Source: Sulfolobaceae archaeon (GTDB lineage: Archaea > Thermoproteota > Thermoprotei_A > Sulfolobales > Sulfolobaceae). From it: DNA of 64,000 nt. Positions 8,839 to 20,028 of the stretch are shown here, in pieces; the first letter of the stretch is position 1, and each line of letters starts with the position of its first letter. Location: assembly GCA_028277025.1 (NCBI GenBank), contig JAPYVG010000002.1:62001-126000 (forward strand), written 5' to 3'. The notes beneath the pieces are model-generated. The model was not told where the DNA came from. It saw only the letters and a program-made list of their open reading frames with translations, and made no database searches. Both the position numbers and the translations under genes were made by a program.

Positions 8839-9449
8839 TTCAAAATTTTCTTTAGATCTTTATAATGCATCTGACCTTTAGCAGTCTCCTCCCCTACGTG
8901 TCCATAAACTAAATTAGAACCAAGTAAACTGAAAGCAATTCTCTCCAACGGGTTACTTCCCATAGGCATCACAGATATATCGTGGAAGTCTTCTAATAAC
9001 CTAGCCAATAACTGTTTATAGCCAGGTTTCGCAATAACAGCTACTTTCCTTATGCAGTTAGTAAATTTGGAAAGGATTTCTTTCACTTCTTCATACGGTG
9101 GAACTCTGTCGAAGTAATGAACTGACACAATCCTTCCCTCGTAGGGTATATTATATTTTAACGCGAACTTAGCCTCAACATCATAAAGGTAATTTAATTC
9201 TGAAAGTTTCTTTAAGAATTCACTCTTGACTTTAGGGTCTATACTATTCACTCCTCCCTCATCCCTTTCCCTAATTGTGACTATAATCTTATCCTTATAA
9301 TTTTTAGTAAGTTCAACGAAAGATTGTGTGTCTGGTAATCGGTTCATATAATCTAATCTAAGTTCTACATAATCAGCGTCAGTTAAATCTTTAATTTTTT
9401 CTAAGTCACTTAGCTTTCTAACTGGTAACGAGGCTACTATAAAAGTCAT
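8793..9449 (-). CDS. aroD: 3-dehydroquinate dehydratase, type I
   Basis: I place the start at the ATG at 9449. It overlaps the aroA stop as ATGA and gives 218 residues, close to archaeal type I enzymes; an upstream in-frame start would add 14 residues inside aroA. Family residues are visible: YVELRLDYM (Glu29, Arg31), VSVHYFD (His111) and VAVIAKPG (Schiff-base Lys141). The enzyme converts 3-dehydroquinate to 3-dehydroshikimate. It is the last gene of the ten-gene aromatic operon, and its 3' end overlaps the Rieske gene on the other strand. Confidence 0.93.
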   Translation of the reverse strand: MTFIVASLPVRKLSDLEKIKDLTDADYVELRLDYMNRLPDTQSFVELTKNYKDKIIVTIRERDEGGVNSIDPKVKSEFLKKLSELNYLYDVEAKFALKYNIPYEGRIVSVHYFDRVPPYEEVKEILSKFTNCIRKVAVIAKPGYKQLLARLLEDFHDISVMPMGSNPLERIAFSLLGSNLVYGHVGEETAKGQMHYKDLKKILNYVSIITSSPTTLTG

Positions 9450-10681
9450 ACTAGTCTTATATCTCCTCCTAAGGAAATTAAATCTTTCCAAAAGTAAGGG
9501 TTACTTTTATTCACGCACTCAGCATTTTCTATTTCTCCACCAGAATATAAAGATAATACTCCAGCCATCATAGCAATTCTATGGTCGTTTGGGCATACTA
9601 TTTTCCCGTATTTAGGCATAGAAGGGTAAATTATCATTTTCTCGTCATTAAAAACCTCAACATTTACAGCAAAACTTCTAAGAGTGGTAGATATTGTCTC
9701 GATTCTATTACTCTCTTTCGTCTTCAGTCTACTAATGCCTTCAATTATTGTGTCACTTTCAGCGAATGGTGAAATTGAGGCTATAGAAGGAGCCAAGTCT
9801 GGCATATCATCGATATTAACTTTTATTCCTCTAAGCTTTCCTCTATTTCTCACTACCCAGCTATTTCCTTCAACCTTAGAGTACGCGCCCATTTCCTCGA
9901 GGATTTTCACTATACTGTGGTCTCCCTCGTAAGACGGCGGGTTATATAAGTTCTGTATTATTACGCCTTTCTCATCATCCGTTATTATCGACGCTATCGC
10001 GTAAAATGACGCTAATGCATAATCGCCGGGGATTTCCCCTTCATATTCTCTGAATTTCCCTTCATTAACTATTATTTTATTGCCTTGAATTCTGATATCT
10101 CCCCCTAGCGAATTAAGTAAATCCGCGGTGATATAAATATAACTTTTTGATGAAACCGGGGGGATTAATTCTATCTCACCACCACCTGAAATGGAAAACG
10201 CGTACATAAATCCAGAAATATATTGACTGCTTTCATTTCCCCTTATCGCTATCTTATCACTTTTTAACTTACCCTCCATATAAGTCGGTAATGAAGTTGA
10301 GGAGAACCTAACTTGGTCTTTTAGTGCTTCTATCACAGCGTTAATAGGCCTCTTCCTTAAGCTTTCATCTCCGTCAAGTAAAATTTTCCCCCCTAAGACT
10401 GAGAGGATTGGTATGGTCATTCTAAGGGTAGTTGCAGAACCTCCGAAGTAAAGAGAGCTTGGTGTAATTAGGCTGCCTTCTCTTAGGAACTCATTCCCTT
10501 TTTGTTTAATTCCCAGACTTTTTACAACGTTAATGGCGACCTTTATGTCTTCTGAAGGGTTAATCTCTTTTAGCTTTACTTTAGAAAGTAAGCTATATAG
10601 GATAAGTCTAATTCCGAAACTCTTTGATTGAGGAGCTCTTATAATACCGTGTATTTTAGATCTTCTAACCTTTGCTTGCAT
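9446..10681 (-). CDS. aroA: 3-phosphoshikimate 1-carboxyvinyltransferase (EPSP synthase)
   Basis: The 411-residue protein carries [11 protein letters not shown] near the N-terminus (the shikimate-binding PxSKS region), GGSATTLRM near 78-86 and the C-terminal NDHRIAMM block with [10 protein letters not shown]. It joins shikimate-3-phosphate and phosphoenolpyruvate. Its start at 10681 lies 43 nt inside the end of aroK, and its stop overlaps the aroD start by 4 nt, so translation is probably coupled along the operon. The length fits archaeal AroA. Confidence 0.94.
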   Translation of the reverse strand: MQAKVRRSKIHGIIRAPQSKSFGIRLILYSLLSKVKLKEINPSEDIKVAINVVKSLGIKQKGNEFLREGSLITPSSLYFGGSATTLRMTIPILSVLGGKILLDGDESLRKRPINAVIEALKDQVRFSSTSLPTYMEGKLKSDKIAIRGNESSQYISGFMYAFSISGGGEIELIPPVSSKSYIYITADLLNSLGGDIRIQGNKIIVNEGKFREYEGEIPGDYALASFYAIASIITDDEKGVIIQNLYNPPSYEGDHSIVKILEEMGAYSKVEGNSWVVRNRGKLRGIKVNIDDMPDLAPSIASISPFAESDTIIEGISRLKTKESNRIETISTTLRSFAVNVEVFNDEKMIIYPSMPKYGKIVCPNDHRIAMMAGVLSLYSGGEIENAECVNKSNPYFWKDLISLGGDIRLV

Positions 10682-11451
10682 ATCCCTACCACCCTGGTTA
10701 CTATTGGGTTATCGTATTGTTCAAAAACGTCAATTATTGGTCCTTCATCACCCGGTTTAGTCACTGCAAAAACTGAAGGACCGTTTCCGCTTATTCCAGC
10801 CGCTAAAGCTCCGGCCTTTAATGCCATCGTTGCCGGTTTTAGATCATAGCCCAATATACTTCCTACCGCTAACCCGTTTATTTTCATAGCCGTTATTATA
10901 TCCCCCTTTCTCGCCATATTAAATACCTCTTCAAATAAATACCTAAACTTTCTCATCTCATCTACGTTAATTGAAATGCTCCTATTACCGTAAGGCAATA
11001 GTATTACGGAGAGCTCTGGGGGTTCCCTTACCTCTAATATCTTAAATTCCTTATTGTATGTGAAAGAGACACCACCAAAATAAGAAGCTGTAGCGTCATC
11101 TAATGCACCAGTTACCGAAACTTTTGCCATTATAGAAAGCATAGAAGAATAGATTGCCGGGTTTATCTTTATATCAAATTTTTTGGCAATTTCAGCAATT
11201 AATGCAGTCGACACAGCACTACTGCTCTTTAACCCACTTCTGGGTGGAATCTCAGAATTTACCTTAACTCTCAGACACGGTATATTAAAATACCCCCTGA
11301 AATAATCAACGATTTTATCTACTAATGGTGTATGTGAAATACATTCTTTACTTTCCTCTATTGTCACTTCTACCTTTAAATCAATTGCAATTGAAGAGCC
11401 GTACCACGAAGGTATAGCGTTAACTACTGAGACCCCTGCATAGGTTTGCAT
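10639..11451 (-). CDS. aroK: Shikimate kinase, archaeal GHMP type
   Basis: From the ATG at 11451 the protein has 270 residues and begins [20 protein letters not shown], the usual start of archaeal shikimate kinase; a further ATG 21 nt upstream is possible. [15 protein letters not shown] is the GHMP phosphate loop and [14 protein letters not shown] is motif 3. This family is unrelated to bacterial AroK and belongs with homoserine and mevalonate kinases. It phosphorylates shikimate. The gene overlaps aroC upstream and aroA downstream. Confidence 0.92.
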   Translation of the reverse strand: MQTYAGVSVVNAIPSWYGSSIAIDLKVEVTIEESKECISHTPLVDKIVDYFRGYFNIPCLRVKVNSEIPPRSGLKSSSAVSTALIAEIAKKFDIKINPAIYSSMLSIMAKVSVTGALDDATASYFGGVSFTYNKEFKILEVREPPELSVILLPYGNRSISINVDEMRKFRYLFEEVFNMARKGDIITAMKINGLAVGSILGYDLKPATMALKAGALAAGISGNGPSVFAVTKPGDEGPIIDVFEQYDNPIVTRVVGICKQRLEDLKYTVL

Positions 11452-12596
11452 GCTTCCATATACTTCTTCCACCTTTCCTCTATTAACTTTGCTTGTTCCT
11501 CACTTAGTTTAACACTCGGAATATATCCAGCTCTCATTGCGTGGTCTGCTATTGTTAATGCGACCATGGCTTCCGCTACCGAAACACCCCTTATTGCGAC
11601 TGCTGGATCATGCCTTCCTATTACCGAAATAGTCGTTTCCTCATACGTTCTTAAATCAATCGTTTTTTGCGGTTTTCTTATCGAACTAGTTGGCTTAAAC
11701 GCACAACGTAAGATTATATCCTCACCGTTTGATAACCCGCCTAGTATTCCACCGGAATTATTATACTTCCATCCTAGCTTACCGTTTTTAAGAACAATCT
11801 CATCATTTGCCTCACTTCCCTTCATTTTAGCCATTTTAAAACCGAGCCCATATTCAAATCCCACAACTGCTGGGATTGAGAGTAAAGCCTTAGCCAAATC
11901 TGCCTTTAGTTTATCAAATACTGGTTCACCTAAACCTATGGGTGGGTTTTTGACTATAATTTCTGCCACTCCTCCCCAACTATCACCCTCAACTGTAGCT
12001 TGTTTTATTAACTCCTCATATTTCTCCTCTAACCACTTCTTACTTGCCCTTACTGTACTGTATTTTGAACAAAGTGCTTCTTCGAAAGTGACATCCTCAT
12101 TTAATTCTATAGGCCCTAGGCTCTTCAGATGACCCGCAATCCATGTTTCAGTTAGCATTAGCAATTTTTTAGCTATCGCTGCTGCTGCAACTCTAGATGC
12201 GGTTTCTCTAGCACTAGCTCTACCTCCACCTCTGTAATCCCAGTTCTCATAACCGTACTTCATTATATAAGGTAAATCTGCATGTCCGGGTCTCGGTTTA
12301 TAATGTACTTCCTCGTACAGTGATGAGATAACGTCAGTATTTTTAATGATGATTGTGATGGGTGCTCCAGTAGTTCTTCCATTATAAATCCCACTAACTA
12401 TTTCCGGCTCGTCTTTTTCCCTCCTCCCAGAAACCATTCTTTTTCCCGGCCTTCTGAACTCTAGTTCAAAAGCAATGTCCTCTTTGCTTAAATAGAGCCC
12501 GGCGGGAACCCCATCAATTACTACTCCAACCATAGGGCCGTGACTTTCGCCAAAGGTCGTTATTCTGAACAGTTTACCAAACGAGTTTCCTGGCAT
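11424..12596 (-). CDS. aroC: Chorismate synthase
   Basis: The 390-residue protein has the family start [18 protein letters not shown], then RPGHAD and [17 protein letters not shown], which bind FMN and phosphate. The C-terminal part has [18 protein letters not shown]. It eliminates phosphate from EPSP to make chorismate and needs reduced FMN. Its start overlaps aroE by 23 nt and its end overlaps aroK by 28 nt. Length and motifs leave little doubt. Confidence 0.96.
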   Translation of the reverse strand: MPGNSFGKLFRITTFGESHGPMVGVVIDGVPAGLYLSKEDIAFELEFRRPGKRMVSGRREKDEPEIVSGIYNGRTTGAPITIIIKNTDVISSLYEEVHYKPRPGHADLPYIMKYGYENWDYRGGGRASARETASRVAAAAIAKKLLMLTETWIAGHLKSLGPIELNEDVTFEEALCSKYSTVRASKKWLEEKYEELIKQATVEGDSWGGVAEIIVKNPPIGLGEPVFDKLKADLAKALLSIPAVVGFEYGLGFKMAKMKGSEANDEIVLKNGKLGWKYNNSGGILGGLSNGEDIILRCAFKPTSSIRKPQKTIDLRTYEETTISVIGRHDPAVAIRGVSVAEAMVALTIADHAMRAGYIPSVKLSEEQAKLIEERWKKYMEACKPMQGSQ

Positions 12597-13362
12597 ATAA
12601 GTAATTCACCACTTCAATATCATCTAACGATTTACCAAACCAAATCTTTTCAGCCTCCATCGCCTGTCTTACTAATATTTCCAGCCCGTTTATTATCTTT
12701 AAACCGTTCATTTCAGCCCTAGAGATTAGGCTAGTTTTAACTGGCTTATAAACGAATTCCACTACAAGTTTCTTTGTCTTGTTAACACATTCGTCCGGTA
12801 TAAAATTAGGGTCTGGTGTAGTATTTATCAAAACGTCAGCTTCCTTACACGAGCTCGTTATAGATATGCTTCCTAAATTTGAAAATTCCTTTACTAACCT
12901 CTCAGCCCTTTCCCTACTCCTATTGATTATATCCACTCTACAGCCTAGTTTTAATACTGCGAAAACCGCGGCCTTTGCTGCTCCGCCGGCACCAAACACG
13001 GTACAAGAATCTATTCTGTCCACTTTTTCTTTTATTAAGTTTAAAACGGCCAAGTAGTCAGTGTTATATCCTTTTCCGTTGTAAATAGTATTTATAGCCT
13101 TTATTTCCTTAGCCTCTTCAGTAACCTCTACGTATTTCATACTCTCCTCTTTGTAAGGTATTGTAATGTTTAGCCCATAAGCAATATTAAGCAGACCGGG
13201 AAATGTCTGACAAAATTTATCTCTCTTAATATCGAAGGCTAAATAAACTGCATTTATGCCCAGCCTCTGAAAAGAGAAATTATGAATCGCGGGGGAAAGC
13301 GTGTAAGGGATGTTTTCACCAACTACTCCAAGAAGTTTTGTGTTATAGTTTATCTCAAGCAT
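12574..13362 (-). CDS. aroE: Shikimate dehydrogenase
   Basis: The 262-residue protein has the substrate motif YTLSPAIHN near residues 20-28, [10 protein letters not shown] with the catalytic Lys near 67, and a NADP-binding glycine loop [11 protein letters not shown] near 120. It reduces 3-dehydroshikimate to shikimate. The gene starts 13 nt inside aroB and overlaps aroC. The glycine loop and an NRS motif after strand beta2 suggest NADPH use. Confidence 0.94.
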   Translation of the reverse strand: MLEINYNTKLLGVVGENIPYTLSPAIHNFSFQRLGINAVYLAFDIKRDKFCQTFPGLLNIAYGLNITIPYKEESMKYVEVTEEAKEIKAINTIYNGKGYNTDYLAVLNLIKEKVDRIDSCTVFGAGGAAKAAVFAVLKLGCRVDIINRSRERAERLVKEFSNLGSISITSSCKEADVLINTTPDPNFIPDECVNKTKKLVVEFVYKPVKTSLISRAEMNGLKIINGLEILVRQAMEAEKIWFGKSLDDIEVVNYLYARKLVW

Positions 13363-14408
13363 TGTTCAGCAAACCCCTTAAGTGTTTCTATTGGTACTTC
13401 TACTTTTTTCCAATCACCTATCCTAGTAGGAAACGGCATTAATATCAAGTCATTTCTCACTTTTTTATCCTTGCTTATCGCTGATAATGCCTTCTCGACA
13501 TCAATTTTCTCCCCCAACTGATCTACTGAAATTGGCAAATCGTAATGTGATAAAATCCATGCTGTGTCTTCGACAACTCCTTCTTCAGAGTAACCCATTT
13601 CCTCAGCTATTTTAGCCTCACAAATCATTCCTACAGATATTGCATAACCGTGAGGTATTAAGAAATTAGAACCAGCTTCAATCGCGTGGCCAATTGTGTG
13701 ACCGAAATTAAGTACTATTCTTATCCCTTTAGTTTCTCTTTCGTCTTCCTTTACTACCGAAATTTTATTAAGTACTGATTTATAAACAACGTATTCCATC
13801 GCTTCAGTGTCTTTATTCAAAACTTTTTCCTTATTCATCGCTAGGAAATCATATAAGTCCTTATCTAGTACTAGCCCATATTTTATGACCTCAGCTAATC
13901 CTTTTCTTATTTCTTCAAGCGGTAATGTTGAAATAAAGTCCAAGTCCTCTATTATGTAAGACGGTTGATAAAAAGTTCCTATCACGTTTTTCACGTTTTC
14001 AAAATTTACCCCCGTCTTTCCTCCAATTGCAGCATCAACCATTCCAAGAAGTGTTGTTGGAATGTTTACTAAGTTTAAACCCCTCATGTAAATTGAAGCC
14101 ACGAAACCTACAACATCTGTAACTGTACCTCCGCCCACAGCTATTACGTAATCACCTCTATCAAACCCTTTCTCAAAGAGCTTTTTTACTAACTTCAGAG
14201 CATAAGAAATTTCCTTTGCTTCTTCACCGTCATCCATGGGAATTTCTACATAATCTCCGATAAGATGTTTTTTCACATTCTGTATGTTTATTTTTCTAGA
14301 GTAAAATACGGCTTTTTTTTCCTTAATGTCTTCTAATTCTTTCAGTGCACCAGAACCTACTACTACTTTTGTTTCAGTATTACAGAACTTTTCTGAGAAA
14401 GTTATCAT
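13350..14408 (-). CDS. aroB: 3-dehydroquinate synthase
   Basis: The 352-residue protein contains [18 protein letters not shown], the NAD-binding region of AroB-type dehydrogenases. It also has [24 protein letters not shown] and [12 protein letters not shown] with the metal-binding histidines. It cyclises DAHP to dehydroquinate with NAD and a divalent metal. The start at 14408 overlaps the DAHP synthase stop (4 nt). This shows the organism uses the classical DAHP route, not the ADH-type route of many euryarchaea. Confidence 0.95.
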   Translation of the reverse strand: MITFSEKFCNTETKVVVGSGALKELEDIKEKKAVFYSRKINIQNVKKHLIGDYVEIPMDDGEEAKEISYALKLVKKLFEKGFDRGDYVIAVGGGTVTDVVGFVASIYMRGLNLVNIPTTLLGMVDAAIGGKTGVNFENVKNVIGTFYQPSYIIEDLDFISTLPLEEIRKGLAEVIKYGLVLDKDLYDFLAMNKEKVLNKDTEAMEYVVYKSVLNKISVVKEDERETKGIRIVLNFGHTIGHAIEAGSNFLIPHGYAISVGMICEAKIAEEMGYSEEGVVEDTAWILSHYDLPISVDQLGEKIDVEKALSAISKDKKVRNDLILMPFPTRIGDWKKVEVPIETLKGFAEQCLR

Positions 14409-15397
14409 ACCGTTCTACCTAATGCTTGTGCTAACGCCTTTACCCTATTCATCAGGACTTCAAATGATTCTGGTGTCAATTGTTGTTCAGAGTCACTTAA
14501 GGCCTTCTCAGGATGAGGGTGAACTTCTATCAATAGCATATCCGCGCCCGCAGCAACTGCAGCTAATGCTAGGGAATGAACTAATTCCCTCTTCCCGGCC
14601 GGGTGACTAGGATCGGCACAGATTGGTAAGTGTGTTTGTAATTTCGCTGCTATCATACCGCCAATGTCCATTGTGAATCTAGTAGCTTTTTCAAAAGTCC
14701 TTATTCCTCTTTCACATAACACTACGTTACCGTTACCCTCTAACATGATATACTCAGCGGTTAATAACCATTCCTCAACAGTATTTCCCATACCTCTTTT
14801 CAGAAGTACTGGGTACCCGCTTTTCCCTACTTCTTTTAATAAATCGAAGTTCTGTGCATTTCTAGCACCTATCTGCATCATGTCAACGTATTTTTTGAAA
14901 ATTTCTGTTTGCCTAGTATCCATGATTTCAGAAACTACTGGTAAACCGACTTCATCTCCAACTCTTCTAAGTATTTGTAACCCTTTTTCTCCTAAGCCTT
15001 GGAATGAGTAAGGACTTGTTCTGGGTTTAAAAGCCCCACCTCTGAGTAATTTAGCCCCGGCTCTTTTCACGGCTTTAGCAACTGTCAATACTTGTTCTTC
15101 ATCTTCAACCGCACACGGCCCAGCTGCCACTGTAATTTTGTTCCCTCCTATTTCAGCATCTCTAACTTTTACTACAGTGGGCTCCTTCTTCCACTCATTG
15201 CTTACTAGTTGATAAGGTCTTTTACTTTTCACGCTAAGCTCAATACTGGGGTCTTGTATGTTTTCAACATAAGTATCTGGCCATGCTACGATCACCTTTT
15301 TGCCGTATAAGTCAAGGAATTTGTAAGACGCTGAAGAACTATTTAATTTCTCTTTTAAGGTAGAATAACTCACATTTTCTTTTAAAATAAATATCAT
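14405..15397 (-). CDS. aroF: DAHP synthase, type I-beta
   Basis: The 330-residue protein has a catalytic barrel from about residue 75: [45 protein letters not shown] and [12 protein letters not shown], all classic for the Thermotoga/Bacillus-like class. The first 70 residues form a small extra domain like the ACT/ferredoxin-like regulatory domain of this class, which usually gives feedback control by aromatic amino acids. It condenses erythrose-4-phosphate with PEP. The start overlaps the tyrA stop by 4 nt. Confidence 0.94.
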   Translation of the reverse strand: MIFILKENVSYSTLKEKLNSSSASYKFLDLYGKKVIVAWPDTYVENIQDPSIELSVKSKRPYQLVSNEWKKEPTVVKVRDAEIGGNKITVAAGPCAVEDEEQVLTVAKAVKRAGAKLLRGGAFKPRTSPYSFQGLGEKGLQILRRVGDEVGLPVVSEIMDTRQTEIFKKYVDMMQIGARNAQNFDLLKEVGKSGYPVLLKRGMGNTVEEWLLTAEYIMLEGNGNVVLCERGIRTFEKATRFTMDIGGMIAAKLQTHLPICADPSHPAGKRELVHSLALAAVAAGADMLLIEVHPHPEKALSDSEQQLTPESFEVLMNRVKALAQALGRTV

Positions 15398-16434
15398 GTT
15401 TTTTCACCTATCTCTTTGTCTAATTCTTGGAGTTCTTTAACACCTATCTCTCTAACCTTATAAGCGTAAGGGTTACTGTTCTGAATTTCTATAATTACTG
15501 GGTAGAGCTCATTAATCCTGTTAATTATCTTTAAAATCTCCCTAAAATTAGTTGTCTGTAGATCACTAATTTTATCTATTTCTAACTCTCTCTTTGCTCT
15601 TTCAATACTTCTTGAAAGTCCTAAAATGTAAAAATGGGATAGAACTTGAACGATTGCCATCGTTTTTTCGTGCTCTTCTACTGTTGTAATTACGGGGACT
15701 AACCCACTCTCTTTCCAAAACTCCACAACTTCTTTAAATGAGTCTTCGCTACTTTTTGAGGGTATAATGGCAATTCTTTCTCCCACGGGGTAAAGTATAG
15801 GGCCAAATAAGGGGTGAGTGGACACAAATTTAAATGAGTGTTTTATTGACATTTCCTCCAATTCTTTAAACGCCTTATCCTTGGAAGAAAATATATCCAT
15901 TACTATTTTATCTCGAATTACGGGTTTTGATAGAATTGAACGAATGTACTCAATTGCAGTAGGCGGTAGTGCTAGAATTATCAGTTCGCCCCATTTTAAG
16001 GCGTTCTCCAGGTTCATATAGACGCATTTAAACTCGTTAGCTAGTGCTGAAGCCTTATTCCTGTCTCTCCCTGTTACCACAACGTTGTGGCCGGCTAATG
16101 ATAATAACGATACTAATGATCTGGCCATTCCTCCATATCCTATAATTGTCACGTTTCTCTTTTGTCCGGGGTTTATTTGATAAAGTTTAGAATAAGAAAA
16201 GATAAGGGGTAAAATAGAATTAACTAGGGACTCGGGTAATCCAAAAATTTTTGCGTTTTCAATCCAATAATTCTTTACAACTTCTTCTCTTTTTTCATCA
16301 GTTACACTCTTTCCTATCTTATTCTTTATCTCACCAATTTTCATAGAAATTTTTAGCCTTTTAGCGAGTAACTCAACTATCTGTTTATCTATGTTTTCAA
16401 TTTCTTTTCTTAGGTTCTCTAACTCACTACTCAT
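15394..16434 (-). CDS. tyrA: Chorismate mutase / prephenate dehydrogenase fusion
   Basis: The 346-residue protein starts with a helical AroQ-type chorismate mutase (about residues 1-85: LRKEIENIDKQIVELLAKRL, with KIGEIKNK). A Rossmann domain beginning NVTIIGYGGMARSL (about residue 97) follows, with THPLFGP (near 210), typical of prephenate dehydrogenase. This is the T-protein arrangement: chorismate to prephenate to 4-hydroxyphenylpyruvate, leading to tyrosine. It adjoins tktC with no gap and overlaps aroF by 4 nt. No prephenate dehydratase was found in the window. Confidence 0.92.
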   Translation of the reverse strand: MSSELENLRKEIENIDKQIVELLAKRLKISMKIGEIKNKIGKSVTDEKREEVVKNYWIENAKIFGLPESLVNSILPLIFSYSKLYQINPGQKRNVTIIGYGGMARSLVSLLSLAGHNVVVTGRDRNKASALANEFKCVYMNLENALKWGELIILALPPTAIEYIRSILSKPVIRDKIVMDIFSSKDKAFKELEEMSIKHSFKFVSTHPLFGPILYPVGERIAIIPSKSSEDSFKEVVEFWKESGLVPVITTVEEHEKTMAIVQVLSHFYILGLSRSIERAKRELEIDKISDLQTTNFREILKIINRINELYPVIIEIQNSNPYAYKVREIGVKELQELDKEIGEKT

Positions 16435-17376
16435 TCACTTCACTAATTCGAGTACAGCATTTATAACTGATTTGTAATTGATCCCGTAAAAGTCCAGTAA
16501 GTCTCTCTGACTTCTCGCACTCCTACCGAAGGCTGTAGCCCCTATAAACCTCATTGGAACTGGGTATCTCCTAACTAATACTTCAGCAACTGCAGATCCT
16601 ACTCCCCCATAGATTGAGTGTTCCTCAATAGTAACTATTCTACCCGTTTTCCTCGCATAATATTCTATTGTATCTTCATCTATTGGCTTTATAGAGAATA
16701 GGTTTATTACAGCGGCACTAATCCCCATTTTTTCTAGCTCGTCAGCAGCCTTCAATGCGTCCCATAGTACTACTCCAGCCCCCATTATTGTAACGTCTTC
16801 CCCTTCCTTAAGCACGTATGCTTTTCCCAGTTTAAATGTGTAATCATAACCGTTAGTTATTGGTGGTGAATAGTCCCTTCCCATTCTGTAATATAAAGGC
16901 CCCTTTAACTCTTCAACAACCGCTGGTAGACTTCTCTCAATATCTGCAGAATCTGCTGGAACTATTACCTTCATATTAGGTAGAGTTCTCATTAGTGCTA
17001 TGTCCTCTAGACTTTGATGACTTGAACCGTCGCCGTGGTCACTATAACCCGAATGAGTTACTAGGAATTTTACATCCAAGTTCATTCTCGCAATAGTATT
17101 TCTTATTTGCTCCCAAGCCCTCATAACGAACATTGAGAAATTAACAACTAACGGTTTTAATCCCGTAGCTGCAAGTCCAGCAGCAAAATTCACCATATCT
17201 TGTTCAGAGATACCTACGTTAAAGTATCTATCTGGAAACTTATCTCTGAAATACATTGCCCTAGTTGAATCCCCTACATCAGCAGTAATCACTACAATAT
17301 CTTTATTTTTTTCTCCTAGTTTAGCCAGCAATCTGCCGAAAGTTTCACGCATTGAGGAGATACTTCCTTGCATCAT
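16435..17376 (-). CDS. Transketolase, C-terminal subunit
   Basis: The 313-residue protein corresponds to the pyrimidine-binding and C-terminal domains of transketolase. It has [33 protein letters not shown] (with the catalytic Glu that activates thiamine diphosphate), [17 protein letters not shown] and [11 protein letters not shown]. It works with the next gene upstream, which supplies the N-terminal half. The start overlaps that gene by 32 nt; an internal ATG at 17352 is an alternative. The split form is usual in archaea. Its product erythrose-4-phosphate feeds the aromatic operon. Confidence 0.92.
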   Translation of the reverse strand: MMQGSISSMRETFGRLLAKLGEKNKDIVVITADVGDSTRAMYFRDKFPDRYFNVGISEQDMVNFAAGLAATGLKPLVVNFSMFVMRAWEQIRNTIARMNLDVKFLVTHSGYSDHGDGSSHQSLEDIALMRTLPNMKVIVPADSADIERSLPAVVEELKGPLYYRMGRDYSPPITNGYDYTFKLGKAYVLKEGEDVTIMGAGVVLWDALKAADELEKMGISAAVINLFSIKPIDEDTIEYYARKTGRIVTIEEHSIYGGVGSAVAEVLVRRYPVPMRFIGATAFGRSARSQRDLLDFYGINYKSVINAVLELVK

Positions 17377-18169
17377 CCGGAGTCGACCTCTGTCTCTTAG
17401 AGTTTTCTATTGGAGGGAAACCTTTTCCTCTAACTGTCTTTGCAAAGATAACCACGGGCGATTTAGCCTTTAATGCTTCCTCCACAGCACCTATTATGCT
17501 TCCGAAATCATGGCCATCACAATGAAGTGTCTTCCAACCAACGGCCTTCCACACTTCGGGTAGGAAGTCTTTAGGCTTTACGTTAGCTGTAGACTCATCT
17601 AACTGGAACCCATTTATTTCTATGAAAGCGATTAGGTTATCTAATTTTCTAGCAACTGCATGAGTCATTGCTTCCCACACTTCACCTTCATCTTGTTCTC
17701 CATCGCCCATTATTACGAATACTCTACCACTTCCTCCCCTCATTTTAATCCCTTGTGCTACACCTATTCCAAAGCTTAAACCTTGGCCCAAACTACCTGT
17801 TGCCATATCAACCCCCGGTATGAATATTTCTGGATGTCCTTGTAGTATTCCAGAAATATCTTGAATCTTCCATAATTCGTCTTCGCTTATATATCCTTTC
17901 TCTGCAAGGACTGCATATAAAGCTGGAGCTGCATGTCCTTTACTTAGTATTAACCAGTCTTTATTTATTGGATCTTTACTCTCTCTTAAGTACCTGAATA
18001 TTAAAGTTGTTAATATTTCTATACTACTCAGTGACGAACCCACATGGATTGTCTGGTCATAGAATAGCATTCTTATTACATTTTTCCTAGCCCTTTCTGC
18101 TATGGTTTTTAACTTATTTAATTCTTCTAATGATATTGGAATTCCATCACGCCCACCACCTGATTCCAT
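17345..18169 (-). CDS. Transketolase, N-terminal subunit
   Basis: The 274-residue protein is the thiamine-diphosphate-binding half: [30 protein letters not shown] and the metal/ThDP motif [13 protein letters not shown] ending near EINGFQLDE. Together with the following gene it forms an archaeal split transketolase that exchanges C2 units between sugar phosphates. It is the first gene of the aromatic operon. A TATA-like element at 18212-18220 lies about 46 nt upstream, leaving a short leader with a G-rich stretch. Confidence 0.92.
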   Translation of the reverse strand: MESGGGRDGIPISLEELNKLKTIAERARKNVIRMLFYDQTIHVGSSLSSIEILTTLIFRYLRESKDPINKDWLILSKGHAAPALYAVLAEKGYISEDELWKIQDISGILQGHPEIFIPGVDMATGSLGQGLSFGIGVAQGIKMRGGSGRVFVIMGDGEQDEGEVWEAMTHAVARKLDNLIAFIEINGFQLDESTANVKPKDFLPEVWKAVGWKTLHCDGHDFGSIIGAVEEALKAKSPVVIFAKTVRGKGFPPIENSKRQRSTPDDARKYLLNA

Positions 18170-18207
18170 TGGCGCAAAATCAAGCCCCCACCACTTTTTT
18201 CAAATAC

Positions 18208-18222
18208 TTAATTATAAGCTTT
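18208..18222. promoter_or_regulatory. TATA box shared by the aromatic operon and the divergent E1-like gene
   Basis: TTATAAGCT at 18212-18220 lies about 25 nt before the GTG at 18240 on the plus strand, ideal for a leaderless start. Its reverse complement lies about 46 nt before the ATG at 18169 on the minus strand. The gap of 70 nt has no room for a second clear TATA box. Confidence 0.45.
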
Positions 18223-18239
18223 GTTATAACTAATACCTT

Positions 18240-19106
18240 GTGGAAAAGTACTCAAGACAATTGCTAGTGTTAGGCTTAGACTTACAATTAAAACTTAGAG
18301 AATTAAAAATAACTATTGTAGGCTGTGGTGCTCTGGGTAGTGCATTAGCCGAACTCCTCACAAGACTCGGGGTAGGACAGATAAAGATCATTGATGCTGA
18401 TATAGTTGAAGTAAGTAATTTGCATAGGACCCACTTATTTGACGAGAATGATGTTGGTAAGCCTAAAGTTTTGGCTTGTGCTGAAAAGTTAAGGAGAATT
18501 AATTCTGATGTTAAAATATTTCCAGTTACTGATATAATAACTAAGGAGAATGTAGAGGAGTTAATTAAGGGCAGTGATTATGTTTTTGATGCGTTAGATA
18601 ATTTATATTATAGATTACTGCTTAATGATGCGTGCGTTAAATTAAACATTCCACTAATTTACGGTGGAATTATGGGTGAATATGCCTCTGCCAAATTAGT
18701 TATTCCTAAAATATCTGCTTGTCTCTCTTGTTTTATGAGTTATGAGGGAAATGATGAAAACGCATGCGAGACTGTTGGGACTTTAGATACGGTTGTAGAC
18801 GTGATTACTGGGATTCAAGTGCAATTAATGCTTAACCATTTAAGGGGTATCGAGAACGGCGAGTATTTGTATTACGTGGATATGAGGAGTTTGAGGGTTG
18901 ATAAAGTTCTGATAAAGAGAAATGAAAGGTGTGAAGCTTGTAGTCTGGGTGAGTATAAGTACTTAAAATTTAATTTTCCTCTTAATTGCGGATTAAGGGT
19001 TGTGAAAACAGATTATAATGGTGATTCGATCAGAATTGAAAAAGATGATAATTCTTTCATAATTTGTTATCCTCATGGAAAATGTTTTAAAAAAGTATCC
19101 CATTAA
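18240..19106 (+). CDS. E1-like adenylating enzyme (ThiF/MoeB/UbaA type)
   Basis: The 288-residue protein starts with GTG. It has the ATP-binding loop VGCGALGSALAELLTRLGVG, then IDADIVEVSNLHR with the conserved Arg. Two CxxC pairs (CLSC, CEAC) should hold zinc, and NACETVGTL offers a candidate catalytic cysteine. Such enzymes adenylate the C-terminal Gly of ubiquitin-like proteins for sulfur transfer or protein conjugation. The last 60 residues, with CYPHGKC, are an unusual short extension. No ubiquitin-like partner gene is seen nearby. Confidence 0.88.
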   Translation: MEKYSRQLLVLGLDLQLKLRELKITIVGCGALGSALAELLTRLGVGQIKIIDADIVEVSNLHRTHLFDENDVGKPKVLACAEKLRRINSDVKIFPVTDIITKENVEELIKGSDYVFDALDNLYYRLLLNDACVKLNIPLIYGGIMGEYASAKLVIPKISACLSCFMSYEGNDENACETVGTLDTVVDVITGIQVQLMLNHLRGIENGEYLYYVDMRSLRVDKVLIKRNERCEACSLGEYKYLKFNFPLNCGLRVVKTDYNGDSIRIEKDDNSFIICYPHGKCFKKVSH

Positions 19107-19113
19107 TTAACCC

Positions 19114-20028
19114 GTGGAAAAGAAATTTCTATTTACGGTTTTCCTTCCTATCATTGTTATAGTAGCTTACACGCTAATATTTCACATAAATCCAGCGAAT
19201 GTCTTCCTTAAAATGAACCCGTATTTTGTGGGGCTTTTTTTCTTATCCTATTTTTTACAAATAGGGTTGTTAGCATATAGAGATTCAAAAATTTCCGGGT
19301 TACCAATTTCTATTACGTATAGATCAAGGCTCTTTGCAAACGGCGTGAGTTTAGTAATACCCGGGGCTTTAGGTCCAGATTTAGGTAGGGCCATATTTTA
19401 TGTTAAAGGTAAGAAAATGGGATTAGATAAGGCGTTCTCCATTTCCTTATATGAATCTTTTTACGACGTAGTAGTTTTATCGGTTTTATTTCTTATCCTT
19501 ATATGGTTTCATTTCTCACCAGTTGAACTAATTCTAGTTTTAACTGCATTAGCTAACATAGTCCTCTGGATAGGAGGTATCGGATATGTCTATGGAACTT
19601 CTCATAAGTCTTTAAACAAAATAGAGAACTTGATATTTTCTATAAAGTATATAAAGCCTCTTCAGAACGCTTATTTGAATGGAAAAGAAGCCGTAAAAAG
19701 TAGGATGTCAAATCCAGTCCTTACTACTTTTTCAGTTTTTCTAACGGCTTTAGCATATATAATACAATCAATTCCTTTTTACTTACTTTTTAATTCATTC
19801 TTCTTCTCAATTACTGTAAACGTTACTTATCAAGTAGCTCTACTAGTGCCTATCCCTTCTGCTGCCGGAGTTGCAGAATTAGCTCTAACCGCATTGGTTC
19901 CCCCACTGCTTGTTCTTCAAATCAGAATTTTAGAACTCGTATCTTTTGCGTTTGGTCTGATTTATGTTAAGGATATAAAGTTAAGTGAGTTAAAAGATGA
20001 AGTGAAAGCAGTATGGAAAACTACTTAA
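19114..20028 (+). CDS. Membrane protein, UPF0104 / LPG synthase-like family
   Basis: The 304-residue protein starts with GTG and has about eight membrane helices. Motifs such as VIPGALGPDLGRAIFYVKGKK and LVPIPSAAGVAELALTALV match the flippase-like, lysylphosphatidylglycerol synthase transmembrane (UPF0104) family. The archaeal function is unknown, though lipid or glycolipid handling is often proposed. It lies 7 nt after the E1-like gene and overlaps the next gene by 16 nt, so it is operonic with both. Confidence 0.8.
   Translation: MEKKFLFTVFLPIIVIVAYTLIFHINPANVFLKMNPYFVGLFFLSYFLQIGLLAYRDSKISGLPISITYRSRLFANGVSLVIPGALGPDLGRAIFYVKGKKMGLDKAFSISLYESFYDVVVLSVLFLILIWFHFSPVELILVLTALANIVLWIGGIGYVYGTSHKSLNKIENLIFSIKYIKPLQNAYLNGKEAVKSRMSNPVLTTFSVFLTALAYIIQSIPFYLLFNSFFFSITVNVTYQVALLVPIPSAAGVAELALTALVPPLLVLQIRILELVSFAFGLIYVKDIKLSELKDEVKAVWKTT

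Noticed and set aside
11446..12132. A 228-residue plus-strand open frame inside aroC
   Set aside because: It lies antisense to the strongly supported aroC gene, has no recognisable domain and has a Ser/Pro/Phe-rich composition typical of an antisense shadow.
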